DNA of 64,000 nt from assembly GCA_964030785.1 (NCBI GenBank), contig OZ034972.1, forward strand, positions 51,330,538 through 51,394,537, read 5' to 3'. Shown in pieces: positions 41,378 through 51,685 of the stretch (positions are counted from its first letter, which is position 1; each line of letters starts with the position of its first letter). A program made the position numbers and the translations under genes. A model generated the notes under the pieces. The model was not told the DNA's origin. It worked only from the letters and a program-made list of their open reading frames with translations, and did not search any database. This DNA comes from Siderastrea siderea (lineage: Eukaryota > Cnidaria > Anthozoa > Scleractinia > Rhizangiidae).

Positions 41378-41737
41378 ATGCCCACCCAGAGGAGGAGAAG
41401 GGGTATCAAAAGGAAACGCACCCAACGAGGAGGGGCCTTGGATGTACAAAAATGGATCGCGAAAACCGGCAAAGAATTTCATTGGCCCGGGTATCAGTAC
41501 ATGGGCCCTGGCACGCATTTGGCCAAACGTCTGAAACGTGGGGATCCCGGTATCAATCGCTTGGACCAGATTGCTAAACAACACGACATTGATTACAGCC
41601 GTGCCAAGAATTTGCAAGATAAATGGAAAGCCGATACGAAGATGATCCAAGCCATTGATCGATTACCCGGCAAGAAAACCAAGACGGAACGAGTCGTCAA
41701 AAAAATCATGCAAGCCAAGAAACGTTTGAAATTGTAA
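41378..41737 (+). CDS. Virion phospholipase A2-like protein
   Basis: 119 residues, ATG 3 bp after the previous TAA. A basic start with a GG cleavage-like site (TQRGG-A, residues 15-20) precedes a PLA2-like domain: the Ca2+-loop motif YMGPGT (41-46) and the catalytic dyad QHDIDY (H69, D70). This is the arrangement of the parvovirus VP1u-type PLA2 family, which also occurs in Polintons and adintoviruses. The enzyme would cut phospholipids of a host membrane during entry, after release from the capsid. Lys-rich C-terminus. Last gene of the rightward late block. Confidence 0.75.
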   Translation: MPTQRRRRGIKRKRTQRGGALDVQKWIAKTGKEFHWPGYQYMGPGTHLAKRLKRGDPGINRLDQIAKQHDIDYSRAKNLQDKWKADTKMIQAIDRLPGKKTKTERVVKKIMQAKKRLKL

Positions 41738-41803
41738 TTTAATGACACATCCTACAGAACCCGTTGTGATGTAGACAAATTATCCACTTGTTTTTGATAC
41801 AAA

Positions 41804-41809
41804 AATAAA
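41804..41809 (+). terminator. Poly(A) signal of the late gene block
   Basis: AATAAA 67 bp after the PLA2-like stop, in the gap before the convergent minus-strand gene. Confidence 0.55.
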
Positions 41810-41841
41810 TCAATACAAATGTTAAAGCAGTCTCTTGTTTT

Positions 41842-42096
41842 TTAAAAACCCTCATTTAATACAGTTTCGAGCAATTGTTCGTATTCCTCGGTGGACATGT
41901 CCTCCCACAAGTCTTGGAGATCCACACTCCTTTCTAAAGGGTCCCCTAGGGTCGATATCATCTCGTCCAACCAGGCTATCACCTCGTCAGATAAAGCATC
42001 CTGTTCCCACACAGGGGGTTCCACGGACATCATGTCCCCCGAATCCAAATTCAGGACGGTCCAACTTTCCTCCTCTTGTTCTGGGATGTCCGGCAT
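41842..42096 (-). CDS. Small acidic protein, unknown
   Basis: 84 residues, strongly acidic (about one quarter Asp/Glu): MPDIPEQEEESWTVLNLDSG, AWLDEMISTLGDPLERSVDL, DMSTEEYEQLLETVLNEGF. Alternating acidic and large hydrophobic residues resemble an activation domain or a peptide that docks on a basic partner. It overlaps the end of the upstream minus-strand gene by 46 bp in another frame. Family not recognised. Confidence 0.55.
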   Translation of the reverse strand: MPDIPEQEEESWTVLNLDSGDMMSVEPPVWEQDALSDEVIAWLDEMISTLGDPLERSVDLQDLWEDMSTEEYEQLLETVLNEGF

Positions 42097-42440
42097 GGTT
42101 CAGGGGAGGAAGGCGGTACACGCGGAGGTGTCAAGGGCCTCTTAAACTGGAACCTCCAATACTCGCAACAATAATCGAGTCCTTCAATAAACCACGCGGT
42201 GGTCAGTTGGGGATAACAGCCGGGTGACCAATGTTCTTCTACTTGGGCCTCTCGTGCCGCCTGGGCTATCTGTTTCTGCCGCTCTCTTTCTTCTAACTTT
42301 TCACCAAAGCAAGTCACGCCTTCGTCAAGAACAAAGTCGGTCTTAATCTTCTTCAATACCTGCTCCACTTCTAGATCCGCTTCTAAATCCTCCTCGAACT
42401 TTTCAAACTCTATGAGTAATTGGTCTTGACAAGAGGCCAT
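42051..42440 (-). CDS. Unknown protein, divergent partner of PolB
   Basis: 129 residues from MASCQDQLLI at 42,440, chosen because it is the first ATG some 30 bp beyond the TATAAAA at 42,472-42,478; an ATG at 42,467 would lie almost on the TATA box. An acidic helical start (EFEKFEEDLEADLEVEQVLK), a KKIKTDF and CFGEKLEERER section, a Trp/Tyr/Cys-rich middle (ITWFIEGLDYCC-like, YWRFQFKRPL) and a C-terminal NKRRK nuclear-localisation-like end. Possibly an early regulator. No known domain seen. Confidence 0.55.
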   Translation of the reverse strand: MASCQDQLLIEFEKFEEDLEADLEVEQVLKKIKTDFVLDEGVTCFGEKLEERERQKQIAQAAREAQVEEHWSPGCYPQLTTAWFIEGLDYCCEYWRFQFKRPLTPPRVPPSSPEPCRTSQNKRRKVGPS

Positions 42441-42471
42441 CTTGGGATGACTCACCTCGAGGTGCAATCTG

Positions 42472-42478
42472 TTTTATA
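42472..42478 (-). promoter_or_regulatory. TATA box of the leftward 42,440 gene
   Basis: TATAAAA on the minus strand, 32-38 bp before the ATG at 42,440. Confidence 0.6.
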
Positions 42479-42489
42479 GTCTCTGGGAT

Positions 42490-42576
42490 CATTCCTCGCA
42501 ATGCATCATGGCCTATCTAGGGAGGGGGGAGGGGGGTCCCCCCACCCTAGTTAGCCCACAATACTTTGCGAGGAAT
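42490..42576. promoter_or_regulatory. Shared divergent regulatory block, right copy
   Basis: Bounded by CATTCCTCGCAA and its exact complement TTGCGAGGAATG, with inner CTATCTAGGG / CCCTAGTTAG and a G/C-rich centre. The part 42,494-42,546 is an inverted copy of 28,655-28,708. It sits between the divergent PolB and 42,440 genes, so it probably coordinates early transcription or serves replication. Confidence 0.65.
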
Positions 42577-42588
42577 GACTTTTTACCC

Positions 42589-42596
42589 TATAAAAG
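42589..42596 (+). promoter_or_regulatory. TATA box of the polymerase gene
   Basis: TATAAAAG, 34-41 bp before the PolB ATG at 42,630. Confidence 0.65.
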
Positions 42597-42629
42597 CCGG
42601 ACATCCACCACCAGTGAGTTCATCTGATC

Positions 42630-45600
42630 ATGGCCTCTCAGCCAGAAGAAGAAGCCGAAGCAGGTCCAAGTGAGCTGACCACTGAAGAGATTTTGGCCTT
42701 GCTATGCCTAGCCACCTCGGATTCTGAGAAAGAAGAGACGGCAGCGAATTCCTCTGATGAACCTTTCTTATGCCATGAAGAGATGGCGGACAGTGACGAG
42801 GATGATTTGATCTTCCACGAAATCCTGGATGACGATGACGAGGATTGTCAACACGCCTTGGATCGCTTCGAACGCCAACGCGCATTTCAAACCAAGCTCC
42901 TTGAACAAAGTGGAGGAGGTTTAGATGCCTCGGTGGGAACGTTTGACTTTGAACTCCAACCCTTTGTGGATCGGCAGAGTAGCCGTCTGGGAGTGCGCGA
43001 ACGTCATTTCAATACCCGTTTACGTCAAACGGGGAACTTTGTCGATAGCCCCCATGTCGTACACGCTCTTCAAGAAGGATTACGACGCGCGGTGAATCAA
43101 GTGTTAACCACGACACCCAACTTGCACGATCAAGACCGTTTGTATTTTACGCTCAGTTCCAATCGACTCACGAACAATTTCCAAGGATGGGGTTTACGTG
43201 CGGGAGAATGGCGCCAAGGCGGGGCGCGTTTGGACGCCCTCTTCAACCGTTTAGCGCAAGCCTTGAATAGCAACGAACAATTTGAAATGGACGATTCCTT
43301 TCAATTATCCATTACTCAAGTCCATCATGCCCCTCAGGGAACCGGCAAACCTCGCCGTGGCAAACCGGGTCATCCCCCACTTCAAACCATAACCAAGACA
43401 TCAAAATCGGTCATTCGCATCCACAACAAGGATGAACTCTATTGTGCCAGAGCCCTAGTCGTCGCCAAAGCCCGGTTGGACCATCACCAGAAATGGTCCA
43501 GCATTCGACAAGGACGTAAACTCCAAAAAGAACTCGCAGTGTTGCTTCATCACGAAGCCCATGTGCCCTTCCGTCCTTGTGGCTACGATGCCTTGACCCG
43601 ATTCAGTACCGCTCCTTCCCTCATCGGTTATCAGATCCTGTTGGTGGATGCCGACCGGGCTTTTCACATCACGACCTTTGGTCCCCTTCAAGACAAACAA
43701 TTGATCCTGTTGCACGAGAAAGGTCATTATGATGTCATCACCCGTTTGCCAGGATTTTTCGGGTCCAGTTACGTGTGTGCCCACTGTTGGAAACCCTATA
43801 ACACAGAGGGACATCATCGATGCTCCAAACCACAATGCCGAGCCTGTTACCAAAAAGAGTGCCCTGATTTCCTGGAGGCTTACCCACGGGGTCTCAAAGC
43901 CACCCGACGTTGCCAGACTTGTCATCGTGACTTTTTTGGTGACACCTGTTTCCAAATGCATCTCGTCAAGGACCATGCAGGCAAGCTGGCTTTCTGCCCC
44001 CAGACCACTGTTTGCTTTCGTCGACGTCGCTGTCCAACCTGCCTCAAACTAGAAGTGGGATGGCAAGAGATTCAACGACATCGGTGCGGTTACCTGAACT
44101 GCCCTTCCTGCCACGAGTACGTGGACGCTCAGACCCATCGTTGTTTCATTCAAAGAGCTCTCTCTCCTCAAGAGCTCCGTGAGCAGAAAAAGAAACGGAA
44201 ACGTACTGGAGGCCCTCGCGCTAAACGTAGGGCGGGCGCAGATCTTCCAAACTTACAAGCCAACGAGATGGACAAGGAAACCTTAGACGACGATAGCCCA
44301 CCCCTTCACGTGTTCTTTGATATTGAGGCCATGCAACCCCATGAAAAGCATGTGCCCAATATCGTCGTCGCGGAAACCGATGAGGATGACCACCCCGTGC
44401 GTTTCCCAGGAGACCATTGTGTTCGAGATTTTAATTCTCGAATGGTTGGATACCTTAACAAACAATGACAGTCGACCAGTCAATGTGCTCGCCCATAATT
44501 TTCAAGGGTATGACGGGTACTTTGTCGCTCACCAATACCACCATGACAATCGCCTCATCGAACAGCTCAGGAACGGGTGTAAACTCTTGGAAATCAAACA
44601 CGATCGTCTTCGTTTCATCGATTCATTGAGTTTCTTCCAGATGCCACTGTCCGCTTTTCCTAAAACCTTTGGATTAACGGAACTGAAAAAAGGATACTTC
44701 CCACACAAGTTTAATATCCCGGACCACCAAACGTACGTGGGACCCATGCCTGCCCTTGATTACTACATGCCGGAAACCATGTCTCCCAAAGCCAAGCAAG
44801 CCTTGGAAACGTGGCATGAAGAGCAACGCACCCAAAACGTACTGTTTAATTTCCAACAAGAATTAGTGACCTACTGTGAATCGGATGTACGTCTCTTGAA
44901 AGAAGGATGTTTGACATTCAAACGATTGTTTGAAGCTCAAACGGGCTTCAATCCCTTTGACCACATCACGATTGCTTCTGCCTGCAACCGGGATTTGCGC
45001 ATGAACCGCATGATTCCAAACACTCTTGCCAGTGAACCCGTGTACGGATGGCGAAACCGTGTCAACCAGTCACGGGCAGCCCTCGAATGGTTAACCTGGT
45101 GCGATCAGTCACGACGCCAAGAGATCCTGTCCCGTGTGGATCAACTCAGCCCTGAAGGTCAGGCAGCGCACCACAGTCTCATGGCCGAGGTCTACCCAAA
45201 CGGTCCGCAACCCCATTACATTCAACATGCAGGCAATGCCGGTGAGGTGCGTATCCCTGGCGTAGGCTTCTTCGTGGATGGGTACTCCCACGACACCAAC
45301 ACGGTGTACGAATTTCATGGCTGTTTCTGGCACGGGTGTCCCCACTGTTATCCCATTCGGCAGGAAAAGCATCTACGCCATTGTGATCGAACCATGAAGG
45401 ATGTCTACGAGAGAACCCAACAACGGATCAGACTGCTTCAAGCCTTGGGTACAACGTCATAGAAATGTGGGAATGTGAATGGGACCGTCTCAAAGACACC
45501 TCACCTGACATCCGAACGTACCTGGAGACCCTTGACTTTACAGAACCTCTCAACCCCCGTGACGCCTTCTGCGGGGGTCGTACCAATGCCGTGAAACTGT

Positions 45601-46928
45601 ACCATCGCGTGACGCCCGGTCAACAAATACATTACATCGATGTCACCTCCTTGTACCCTTGGGTGAACAAGACGTGCGTGTACCCTAAAGGGCATCCTTC
45701 ATTCATTTCCCAACCGGGGCACACGGACATCCGTCAGTACTTTGGCCTGATCCAATGCAAAATCCTACCCCCTCGTGAACTGTACCATCCAGTACTGCCT
45801 TACCGCCATGCTGGGAAACTCCTTTTTCCACTCTGTGCCACTTGTGTCAAAGAAGAAATGGACAAGCGTCCTTGGGAAAGAACTGTCATATGCGACCACA
45901 GCGATGACCAACGCACCCTGACCGGGACATGGTGTAGCCCGGAATTGTACAAAGCGGTGGAATTGGGATACGAAGTCCAGTACATCTACGAGGTCTGGCA
46001 CTTTGACGAGACGTGTGAGGGACTGTTCCGAGATTACGTGAACACCTGGTTGAAAATTAAGCAAGAAGCCAGCGGGTGGCCATCCTGGATCGGTGACGAC
46101 GAAACCAAACGCCAGCAATACCTTCGAGAGTACTTCGAGCATGAAGGCATCCAGTTGGAGTACGACAAAATCGAACACAACCCGGGGCTGCGTACCCTAG
46201 CTAAAATGATGCTCAATTCCATGTGGGGCAAGTTTGGACAACGCCTCAACAAGACCCAAGTCCAAGAATTTGATGACCCTCAAGCCTTCCACCGTTTTCT
46301 AGATACCAGTACTTTGGATGTACGTCACGTATCCGTTATCAATGACCAATTAGTGGAGGTGCATTACCAGTTCCAAGACGAAGACATCCCAGTGTCACCC
46401 AACCTGAACATTTTTGTGGCCTGTTTCACTACTTGTTGGGCCCGGCTCCGACTTTATGAAGCCCTTCAACTGTTGGGGGAACGTGTCTTGTACTACGACA
46501 CGGACTCCGTCATCTACTGGACAGACGAGAATCAATCTAACCCGGTCTTGGGCGATTACCTAGGCGAGTTTACGAGTGAATTGGACCCTGACGATTTCAT
46601 TGTGGAATTTGTGTCAGGTAGTCCCAAGAACTATGGGTACCAACCCCAGAATGGTCACGTTGAGTGCAAGGTGAGGGGTTTCCGCCTTAATAGCGAAGGC
46701 AAAACCCAATTGAATTACAACATCATGCGTCAGAATGTCCTGGACGAAATCCAAAAGCCACAGCAGAAACCACGGCAAACCCAAGTTGTCAAAAGCCACC
46801 AAATTGTGCGGGACCCTAAAACCTATGAACTGTACACCTTTCCTGATTACAAACGTTACCAGTTGGTGTACGACAAGAGAATCGTGGATCCAAACACCTT
46901 CCAAACTTTTCCTTATGGATACCAATGA
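42630..46928 (+). pseudogene. POLB: Protein-primed family B DNA polymerase, two frameshifts
   Basis: It would copy the element's linear DNA. Part 1 (42,630-44,468) has an acidic N-terminus, a helical region, a Cys/His zinc-finger cluster (CAHCWKPY…CRACYQ…CQTCHRDF…CPTCLK) and Exo I FFDIEAM. Near 44,400-44,450 the frame changes. Part 2 (to 45,462) has Exo II AHNFQGYDGYF, Exo III YCESDVRLL and an embedded nuclease-like motif (NTVYEFHGCFWHGCPHCYP). A one-base loss at about 45,450 moves the frame again. Part 3 (to 46,928) carries all polymerase motifs: DVTSLYP (A), KMMLNSMWGKFG (B) and YYDTDSV (C). Total span is about 1,430 codons. All catalytic residues survive, but on three frames, so no full enzyme can be made unless the indels are sequencing errors. 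Confidence 0.9.
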
Positions 46929-47417
46929 GAAATGATTCCTAATGAGAAAAGGGTGCTTTGAAGTTTTGGACCAGCCGTTCAAAGAGGTCGTCGGAGTCTT
47001 TCTTCCCTTCGTCCTTGTTGATTTGCAAGCTTGTTGAAGAGTTCATTGAAGGGAGCAATGGGAAAGACCTACCTTTCCTGACAACCTGTGACCACATTCC
47101 TCCTCAATCGTCCTTTGATAACCACAGCCAAAAGAGACCTTAGTAGTTTTAGCGGCCTTCATGTCTAATCTGGCTTCCTCCTCTTCGATCATCTGACCCA
47201 ACAAGCATCCTGTCCTTCTTGGTGAGAACTCATGCTGAGTGGAAGTCGCTTTGAAGATCTTTTTTTCCAACCCCAACTGGACACCTGGCCAACACTCCAA
47301 CCAGTGCTTGCACCATGCTCTTCTCATGGGACAATGGAGACCACTCGTTGCACTCCTAGCACCATGCCCTTCTTGTTCTTCTCGTTCTGACACTTTCTAT
47401 CTGGACATCTGTTGGAT

Positions 47418-47935
47418 CATGCAAACACTCCCACCCGACTGTAGGAGGATTGGGCACCTGGCCTCTTTTGACTGCCCATAGGAATGGAATATCATGTCAT
47501 AGGAAGGAACCAGGAAAAAAGGAACTCATTAAAACGTAATAGGATTACGTGAAATGGAACTCGTGAAATAGGAACTCATCAAAACGTAATAGGATTACGT
47601 GAAATGGAACTCGTGAAATAGGAACTCATCAAAACGTAATAGGATTACGTGAAATGGAACTCGTGAAATAGGAACTCATCAAAACGTAATAGGATTACGT
47701 GAAATGGAACTCGTGAAATAGGAACTCATCAAAACGTAATAGGATTACGTGAAATGGAACTCGTGAAATAGGAACTCATCAAAACGTAATAGGATTACGT
47801 GAAATGGAACTCATTACATTCTGTGCATGCAAACACTCCCACCCGACTGTAGGAGGATTGAGCACCTGACCTCTTCTGACAGCTGCCAGGAAAGCATGTC
47901 ATAGGAAAAAACCGGGAGAACTCATGAAATGGAAC
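47418..47935. repeat. Direct repeats flanking the iteron array
   Basis: CATGCAAACACTCCCACCCG and the following 80-100 bp occur at 47,418 and again at 47,826 with scattered changes, one copy on each side of the 50 bp repeats. Confidence 0.65.
47521..47812. repeat. Six 50 bp iteron-like repeats with dyads
   Basis: Units begin at 47,521, 47,571, 47,621, 47,671, 47,721 and 47,771 and are nearly identical. Each contains ACGTAAT-AGG-ATTACGT, a 7 bp dyad, plus GGAACTC twice. No coding frame. Possible binding sites for a replication or partition protein, or a simple satellite. Confidence 0.8.
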
Positions 47936-50125
47936 TCATCAAAATATAATAGGAACTCGTGAAATGTCATGAAACTGAAATCTGTTGGTGAACTATCGTC
48001 TGGATCCTCGACGTTTCCAACAACTCTGGCTGTCACTGTTGCTGTCATCAGAATCTCGTTTGTCGCTATAAACCTCCTCAGAGTCTTCATTGTCATCTAT
48101 GGCATTCGATCCTCCTCCTTTGCCCTCACGGGACGCCGTCTATCGCCTTCATCAGAGTCTTTACTGTCATCCCTGGCAGCCTGCCAAACACGTTTTCTTC
48201 TCTTCAGCTTTTTGGACCATGTGGAATTGATGGACCATGAAAAATCATCTTCATCCTTTCGTTCTGATACAACACCTCTCTGTTCTGAACGTTTTTGTCC
48301 TCTGCACCATGGCTTCTTCCTGTCCCATATGGATGGTAATGCCTTCTCGTTTTGAACATGTTTGCCCTCTTGGACCCTAGGTGTCTTTTGCACAGCATCC
48401 TCCTGGCATCTTCACTGGCTTGGTTTTTGCCGTCTGCATTTTTTGGAATTTCCCCTTCAGATCTTTTTGGATCTTCACAGGACATTTCATCGCCATCGAT
48501 GGGCCAATCGATCGAGGAGGGCATCCATACCTTTCTTCACACCGTGAATGCTACACAGGTCTTGCATCCCTTTGCACACATCCTCCGCAGTTGGGACAAC
48601 ACGCCACTACCTCCTTGACTGCATGGTTATCTTCTGCACTCCGTTCACCTTCCATTTCTTCAGACCGTCATCGCTGTTTGATGTATGTTCTCCTTGTGGC
48701 GATGAACTGCAAAAAGCTCATTTCATTCATCTCTCGCAACTGTCATCCTGGACATGTCCCGGACAGCATCGTTGGATTGAAAGGCATCGTGTCCATTGAT
48801 CTCTTACGACCACCAGATTCCATACTCCTTCTCTTGACAAGACAGCCTCGAAGCCTCCCCTCTTCCCTCCTCTGTCTTCTGGACACATGGCATCCACCTG
48901 TTCTTGGTTCATCTTGCCAACATGGATGGACGACAGGCTATGATTGATCCGGCACCTTCTTTTCCGGGCACGATGCAGAGCACGCTACAAGGCTTGATAA
49001 TTTAGCAACACACATCTGGTTCATTTGTTCCTTCATGAAGACCCATGGCAACTACCTTGTTGACTTCTTGTCCAGGCTCTCGGTGAGATTGCTCCTTGTT
49101 TTCATCTGAGCCAACTATCTTGGTCACTTCTTCGGTCCAACCATTTTCAAACGGGAATGCTCTGCCAGTTTTGGAATCGTCCAACTCAACTCCTTCGGAT
49201 CCCAGCGAACGTGGACATGGATAGTTCCTGGGACCGCCCATTGTTACCACTTTGTTGACTTCTTCTTATCCTGTGGATGTTGATGGAGTGCAAGAATTCG
49301 TGACACGGATGTTTTTCCATTGCGGGGGAGAAACATATTTTTCACCACCACCATTCATCTTCCAGTGGCCCTCTACATTTCCTGTAACAGGTCTATGTGG
49401 AAGCATGCATCTTCTAGCAATACATTGGAACTTGAACTGAAGCAACTATTTTTGTTGACTTCTTCGTCTTCACTCCATTCGTTTTCTTCTTTTCGATGAC
49501 ATGGATCCTCCTCTTCACTTGTACCACCATCGCTAGCACTCTGGTGATACTTTTGAATTCTGTAAGGGCAAAGTTCATTGAAACCAGACCTCATCAAGTG
49601 GATTCGCGTACTTCTGAGAATAGGACAGTCAACAGTGACAGTCACATACCATAGCACAGCCAACAGTGATGGACAATCCTCATACCATAGGACTGTGGCA
49701 TACTTCTTTTGACATCACCCACTTTTCATTCGTTCTTTGCATGGCCATGATGGAAAAACAACTTCTTCTTTTGACATATCCCTGCAACTGCATTGGACTC
49801 TTTGCCAGGGCGCATGCCATTTGAACTTTAGACTCCGTGCCGCTGCCTGGTTTGCATAGTTCGTCAATCTGCCCTCGTCCTCTCTACCAGAGACCTCTCA
49901 CATCGTCGTCGCAAGCCACCGTATCCAGTTTGGACTTTGGACTCGTTTCCTGGGACACGTGTCGTTGACCACTTGGGTCCACGCTCCCTCCTCCTCCTCT
50001 TGTAAATAAGGAAAAAACACCTTTAAAAGGCATTTTCTTTTTAAAAACATCGGTGTTTTCTTGTCTGATCTTCACCATGTTAGATTGTATGATCTGACAT
50101 GAATTCCAAAAGCCCCTCGTCCACC

Positions 50126-50215
50126 ATCTGAGCCCGCGATGCTTTTTTGAACAACTGGTCAGCGGTTTCCCATCACAAAACACGTGACCTTTCCATTTCC
50201 AGTCACTTCCGGTTT
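50126..50215 (-). repeat. Polinton right terminal inverted repeat
   Basis: From ATCTGAGCCCGCGATGC to CACTTCCGGTTT, complement of the left TIR (27,516-27,605). The bases just outside (CGACCATGCGCATGCG) do not match the left flank, so no target duplication can be named. Confidence 0.85.
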
Positions 50216-51685
50216 CGACCATGCGCATGCGTAGTCTTTTTTTTGGGTACCACAAGCTTAGCAGGATCTTTCTCTTGTCATATATCTGAGCAAATTTTGC
50301 AAAACATACCCCCGAACTTTTCGGGTTAAAGGCGGACGTGTCCGCCTTTAACCGCCCTGCGGCCGGCCAGACTTGAGGGGGGTTTGCGTCACCCGATATG
50401 CCAGCACACTGCCCAGGGACTGCCCTTTCGGACGGTAGGCATTGTAGGGGTCCGGAGGCCCAATTGGGGGGGTAGGGTGGGGAGAAATTGGCCTGTTTTG
50501 CCCAGCAAACCTGATTTTCAAGACGAGACAAGTGCTCTGAGGGTGCTTGAAAGACATGAAGGGTCTTTTGTGTGTGTCTCTGGGTCAAAGGGCGATCGCA
50601 GCTGTACTGCCACGATAGACTGCAGGCTGGGGAACCACAGAATTCAGCAGAGCTAGCCTTGGGGGGTCAGAGATCCACAGGGGAGGGGAGGCAAGGGGAT
50701 CGGGCTAATTTGCTGGTTACAGTAGCTGCAGGTATGTTTTGGCAAATTCAGTCAGATAGCAAAGGGCAATATTTTTAAAATGTTATCTCTTGCTGCAGGG
50801 CACTCCTTGCCCTGTCAAATGAGACAAGTCCGTGTTGATTTGCAGCAAGCCGGTCAGTTTTGAGCCTGCTATCTGAGCAAATTTTGCAAAACATACCCCC
50901 GAACTTTTCGGGTTAAAGGCGGACGTGTCCGCCTTTAACCGCCCTGCGGCCGGCCAGACTTGAGGGGGGTTTGCGTCACCCGATATGCCAGCACACTGCC
51001 CAGGGACTGCCCTTTCGGACGGTAGGCATTGTAGGGGTCCGGAGGCCCAATTGGGGGGGTAGGGTGGGGAGAAATTGGCCTGTTTTGCCCAGCAAACCTG
51101 ATTTTCAAGACGAGACAAGTGCTCTGAGGGTGCTTGAAAGACATGAAGGGTCTTTTGTGTGTGTCTCTGGGTCAAAGGGCGATCGCAGCTGTACTGCCAC
51201 GATAGACTGCAGGCTGGGGAACCACAGAATTCAGCAGAGCTAGCCTTGGGGGGTCAGAGATCCACAGGGGAGGGGAGGCAAGGGGATCGGGCTAATTTGC
51301 TGGTTACAGTAGCTGCAGGTATGTTTTGGCAAATTCAGTCAGATAGCAAAGGGCAATATTTTTAAAATGTTATCTCTTGCTGCAGGGCACTCCTTGCCCT
51401 GTCAAATGAGACAAGTCCGTGTTGATTTGCAGCAAGCCGGTCAGTTTTGAGCCTGCTATCTGAGCAAATTTTGCAAAACATACCCCCGAACTTTTCGGGT
51501 TAAAGGCGGACGTGTCCGCCTTTAACCCCCCTGCGGCCGGCCAGACTTGAGGGGGGTTTGCGTCACCCGATATGCCAGCACACTGCCCAGGGACTGCCCT
51601 TTCGGACGGTAGGCATTGTAGGGGTCCGGAGGCCCAATTGGGGGGGTAGGGTGGGGAGAAATTGGCCTGTTTTGCCCAGCAAACC

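Larger units (their letters stand above)
46929..50125. other. Degenerate right arm of the Polinton
   Basis: About 3.2 kb without an intact gene. On the minus strand, pieces of one style reappear in changing frames: acidic/Ser-rich phrases (DDSKDSDEGDRRR, DSDDSNSDSQ, NEWSEDEEVNKNS) and a piece ending near 46,942 with DDLFERLVQNFKAPFSH. This looks like a decayed leftward gene or genes with a repetitive acidic protein, converging on PolB. Codon structure is too broken to define limits. The 47,418-47,935 repeats lie inside. Confidence 0.4.
27516..50215. mobile_element. Polinton/Maverick (adintovirus-like) integrated element
   Basis: A 22.7 kb element bounded by 90 bp inverted repeats, containing the diagnostic set: rve integrase, protein-primed PolB, packaging ATPase, adenain-like protease, double-jelly-roll capsid protein and penton-like proteins. 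Base composition and gene density differ sharply from the AT-rich flanks. Transcription is mostly rightward from 30,604 to 41,737, with minus-strand groups at the left end (28,543-27,726, 30,344-29,649) and at 42,440-41,842. Several core genes carry stops or frameshifts, so this copy is unlikely to mobilise by itself unless those are sequencing errors. No target duplication is apparent next to the TIR core; the true outermost ends may have diverged or been lost. Confidence 0.93.

Noticed and set aside
47521..47812. CRISPR-like array
   Set aside because: The whole 50 bp unit is repeated with no unique spacers, in a eukaryotic context.
49884..51175. Proteins MTQRHTQKTLHVFQAPSEHL and similar, repeated every 587 bp
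   Set aside because: Chance frames in the satellite, repeated because the unit is repeated; some run into the Polinton TIR or the LINE.
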